From positions 1 through 64,000 of the forward strand of contig NZ_QNUJ01000006.1 in the NCBI RefSeq assembly GCF_003574625.1: 64,000 bases of DNA, in the 5' to 3' direction. The notes under the pieces were generated by a model that was not told the DNA's origin, did not search any database, and saw only the letters and a program-made list of their open reading frames with translations. A program made the translations under genes and the position numbers. Shown here piece after piece: positions 62,736 to 64,000 of this stretch; the stretch's first letter is position 1; each line of letters starts with the position of its first letter. The DNA is from Shinella zoogloeoides (GTDB lineage: Bacteria > Pseudomonadota > Alphaproteobacteria > Rhizobiales > Rhizobiaceae).

Positions 62736-62892
62736 CGGCGTTTTCGCCCGGCAGAAATTTTCCATGAGATTCAAGGCATGGCTGCGTGCATTGTGCATTG
62801 CAGCAACGAATGGTCGTTGACTTCCTGCGGCATTGTGTGAGTAATTGCCCATGAGCGAAGCAAATGCTCATAACCCTTCTGGGAGGAAGATG

Positions 62893-64000
62893 ATGAATTT
62901 GAGAACCCTTCTGCTGGGCACCTGCTCGGCTGCTCTTCTTGCCGGTTTCGCCAATGCCGAAACCCTCACGATCGCTACCGTCAACAACGGCGACATGATC
63001 CGCATGCAGGGGCTGACGGAAGACTTCACCACCAAGAATCCGGACATTCAGCTCGAGTGGGTGACGCTCGAGGAAAACGTGCTGCGCGAGCGCGTCACGA
63101 CCGATATCGCGACGAAGGGCGGCCAGTACGACATCGTCACGATCGGCAACTACGAAGTTCCGATCTGGGCGAAGCAGGGCTGGCTGGTCGCGCTCGACGG
63201 CCTCGGCGACGACTATGACGTCGACGACCTCCTGCCGGCGATCCGCGGCGGCCTTTCCGTCGACGGCAAGCTCTATGCCGCGCCGTTCTACGGCGAATCC
63301 GCCATGATCATGTACCGCAAGGACCTGTTCGAGAAGGCCGGCCTCAAGATGCCCGATTCCCCGACCTGGGAATTCATCGGCGATGCCGCCCGCAAGATCA
63401 CCGACCGCAGCGCCGACATCAACGGCATCTGCCTTCGTGGCAAGGCGGGCTGGGGCGAGAACATGGCGTTTCTCTCCGCGCTCAACAACTCCTTCGGCGG
63501 TCGCTGGTTCGACGAGAAGTGGCAGCCGCAGTTCGACCAGCCGGAGTGGAAGGCCTCCCTCCAGTTCTATGTCGACCTGATGAAGGATGCCGGCCCGCAG
63601 GGCGCCTCGTCCAACGGCTTCAACGAGAATCTGACGCTCTTCCAGCAGGGCAAGTGCGGCATGTGGATCGATGCGACGGTCGCCGCTTCCTTCGTTTCCA
63701 ACCCGAAGGACTCGACGGTCGCCGACAAGGTCGGCTACGCGATCTTCCCGGATACGGGTAACGGCAACCATGGCCATTGGCTGTGGTCGTGGAACCTCGC
63801 CATTCCGGCAAGCTCGACCAAGGCGGAAGCCGCGCAGAAGTTCATCGCTTGGGCGACCGGCAAGGGCTACACCGAGCTCGTCGCCAGCAAGGAAGGCTGG
63901 GCGAACGTTCCTCCGGGCACGCGCACCTCGCTCTACAAGAATGCCGAGTACGAGAAGGCAGCGCCCTTCGCGGCTCCGACCCTTGCGGCGATGGACGCGG
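62893..64000 (+). CDS. Sugar/polyol ABC transporter substrate-binding protein (SmoE-like), 3' end beyond window
   Basis: The first ~369 residues of a family-1 extracellular solute-binding protein. A signal peptide (MNLRTLLLGTCSAALLAGFANA) precedes NGDMIRMQGLTEDFTTKNPDIQLEWV, GGQYDIVTIGNYEVPIWAKQG, YAAPFYGESAMIMYRKDLFEKAG and WSWNLAIPASSTKAEAA. Closest in appearance to sorbitol/mannitol-binding proteins. GGGAGGA at 62881-62887 gives better spacing to the ATG at 62893 than to the one at 62890. The transporter permeases and ATPase are presumably just outside the window. Confidence 0.9.
   Translation, partial: MNLRTLLLGTCSAALLAGFANAETLTIATVNNGDMIRMQGLTEDFTTKNPDIQLEWVTLEENVLRERVTTDIATKGGQYDIVTIGNYEVPIWAKQGWLVALDGLGDDYDVDDLLPAIRGGLSVDGKLYAAPFYGESAMIMYRKDLFEKAGLKMPDSPTWEFIGDAARKITDRSADINGICLRGKAGWGENMAFLSALNNSFGGRWFDEKWQPQFDQPEWKASLQFYVDLMKDAGPQGASSNGFNENLTLFQQGKCGMWIDATVAASFVSNPKDSTVADKVGYAIFPDTGNGNHGHWLWSWNLAIPASSTKAEAAQKFIAWATGKGYTELVASKEGWANVPPGTRTSLYKNAEYEKAAPFAAPTLAAMDA

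Overview
The window is high-GC, densely packed DNA from an alphaproteobacterium, most likely a Rhizobiaceae member (Ensifer/Rhizobium/Shinella-like; genus not resolved). This rests on the Aap-type and Liv-type transporters, the ExoD and OpgC envelope genes, a heterotetrameric sarcosine oxidase, DUF1272 and LprI-like genes beside urease genes, and rhizobial palindromic repeats. No rRNA, tRNA, phage, CRISPR array or intact insertion sequence was seen; it reads as chromosome or chromid catabolic and transport DNA. Start codons were chosen from ribosome-binding sites and family alignment, so several differ from the longest open frame.

Layout. (1) 1-8080, minus strand: a tightly coupled operon of semialdehyde dehydrogenase, amino-acid ABC transporter (binding protein, two permeases, ATPase cut by the window edge), GntR regulator, a hydroxylysine-kinase-like APH kinase and a PLP phospho-lyase-like class III aminotransferase. 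The set fits 5-hydroxylysine catabolism. (2) 8354-13225: glutathione S-transferase, SNase-like protein, a fumarylacetoacetate-hydrolase family enzyme with a divergent GntR regulator, and an orphan NodT outer-membrane lipoprotein. (3) 13.7-17.5 kb: small ORFs and a quinone/hydroquinone-detoxification group, including one gene that fuses a VOC dioxygenase to an alpha/beta hydrolase. (4) 17.8-25.9 kb: a chemoreceptor, a sigma-54-type promoter with a structured terminated leader, and an RND efflux operon with two adaptors. (5) 26.1-32.1 kb: CysQ and soxBDAG. (6) 32.4-37.9 kb: a complete branched-chain amino-acid type ABC transporter. (7) 38.2-39.9 kb: remains of a urease operon. ureA and ureB are collapsed to about 55 codons each, while DUF1272, LprI-like and 'urease operon accessory' genes survive. 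(8) 40.0-45.5 kb: a Crp/Fnr regulator with a perfect FNR-type box and a second RND pump with its adaptor.

(9) 45.8-54.6 kb plus 58.8-61.5 kb: reductive pyrimidine catabolism. An NMT1/SsuA-type ABC transporter, dihydropyrimidinase, N-carbamoyl-beta-alanine amidohydrolase, RutR and the PreT/PreA dihydropyrimidine dehydrogenase are present. Two RutR-like palindromes lie in front of the hydrolase and preT. A DUF559 gene and a 42-bp inverted-repeat pair interrupt the transporter operon. Between the two blocks sit OpgC, an EamA transporter, ExoD, a rhodanese/BigR-like pair and an AhpD-like gene. (10) 61.8-64.0 kb: a SorC-family regulator and the start of a sugar/polyol ABC transporter, cut by the window edge.
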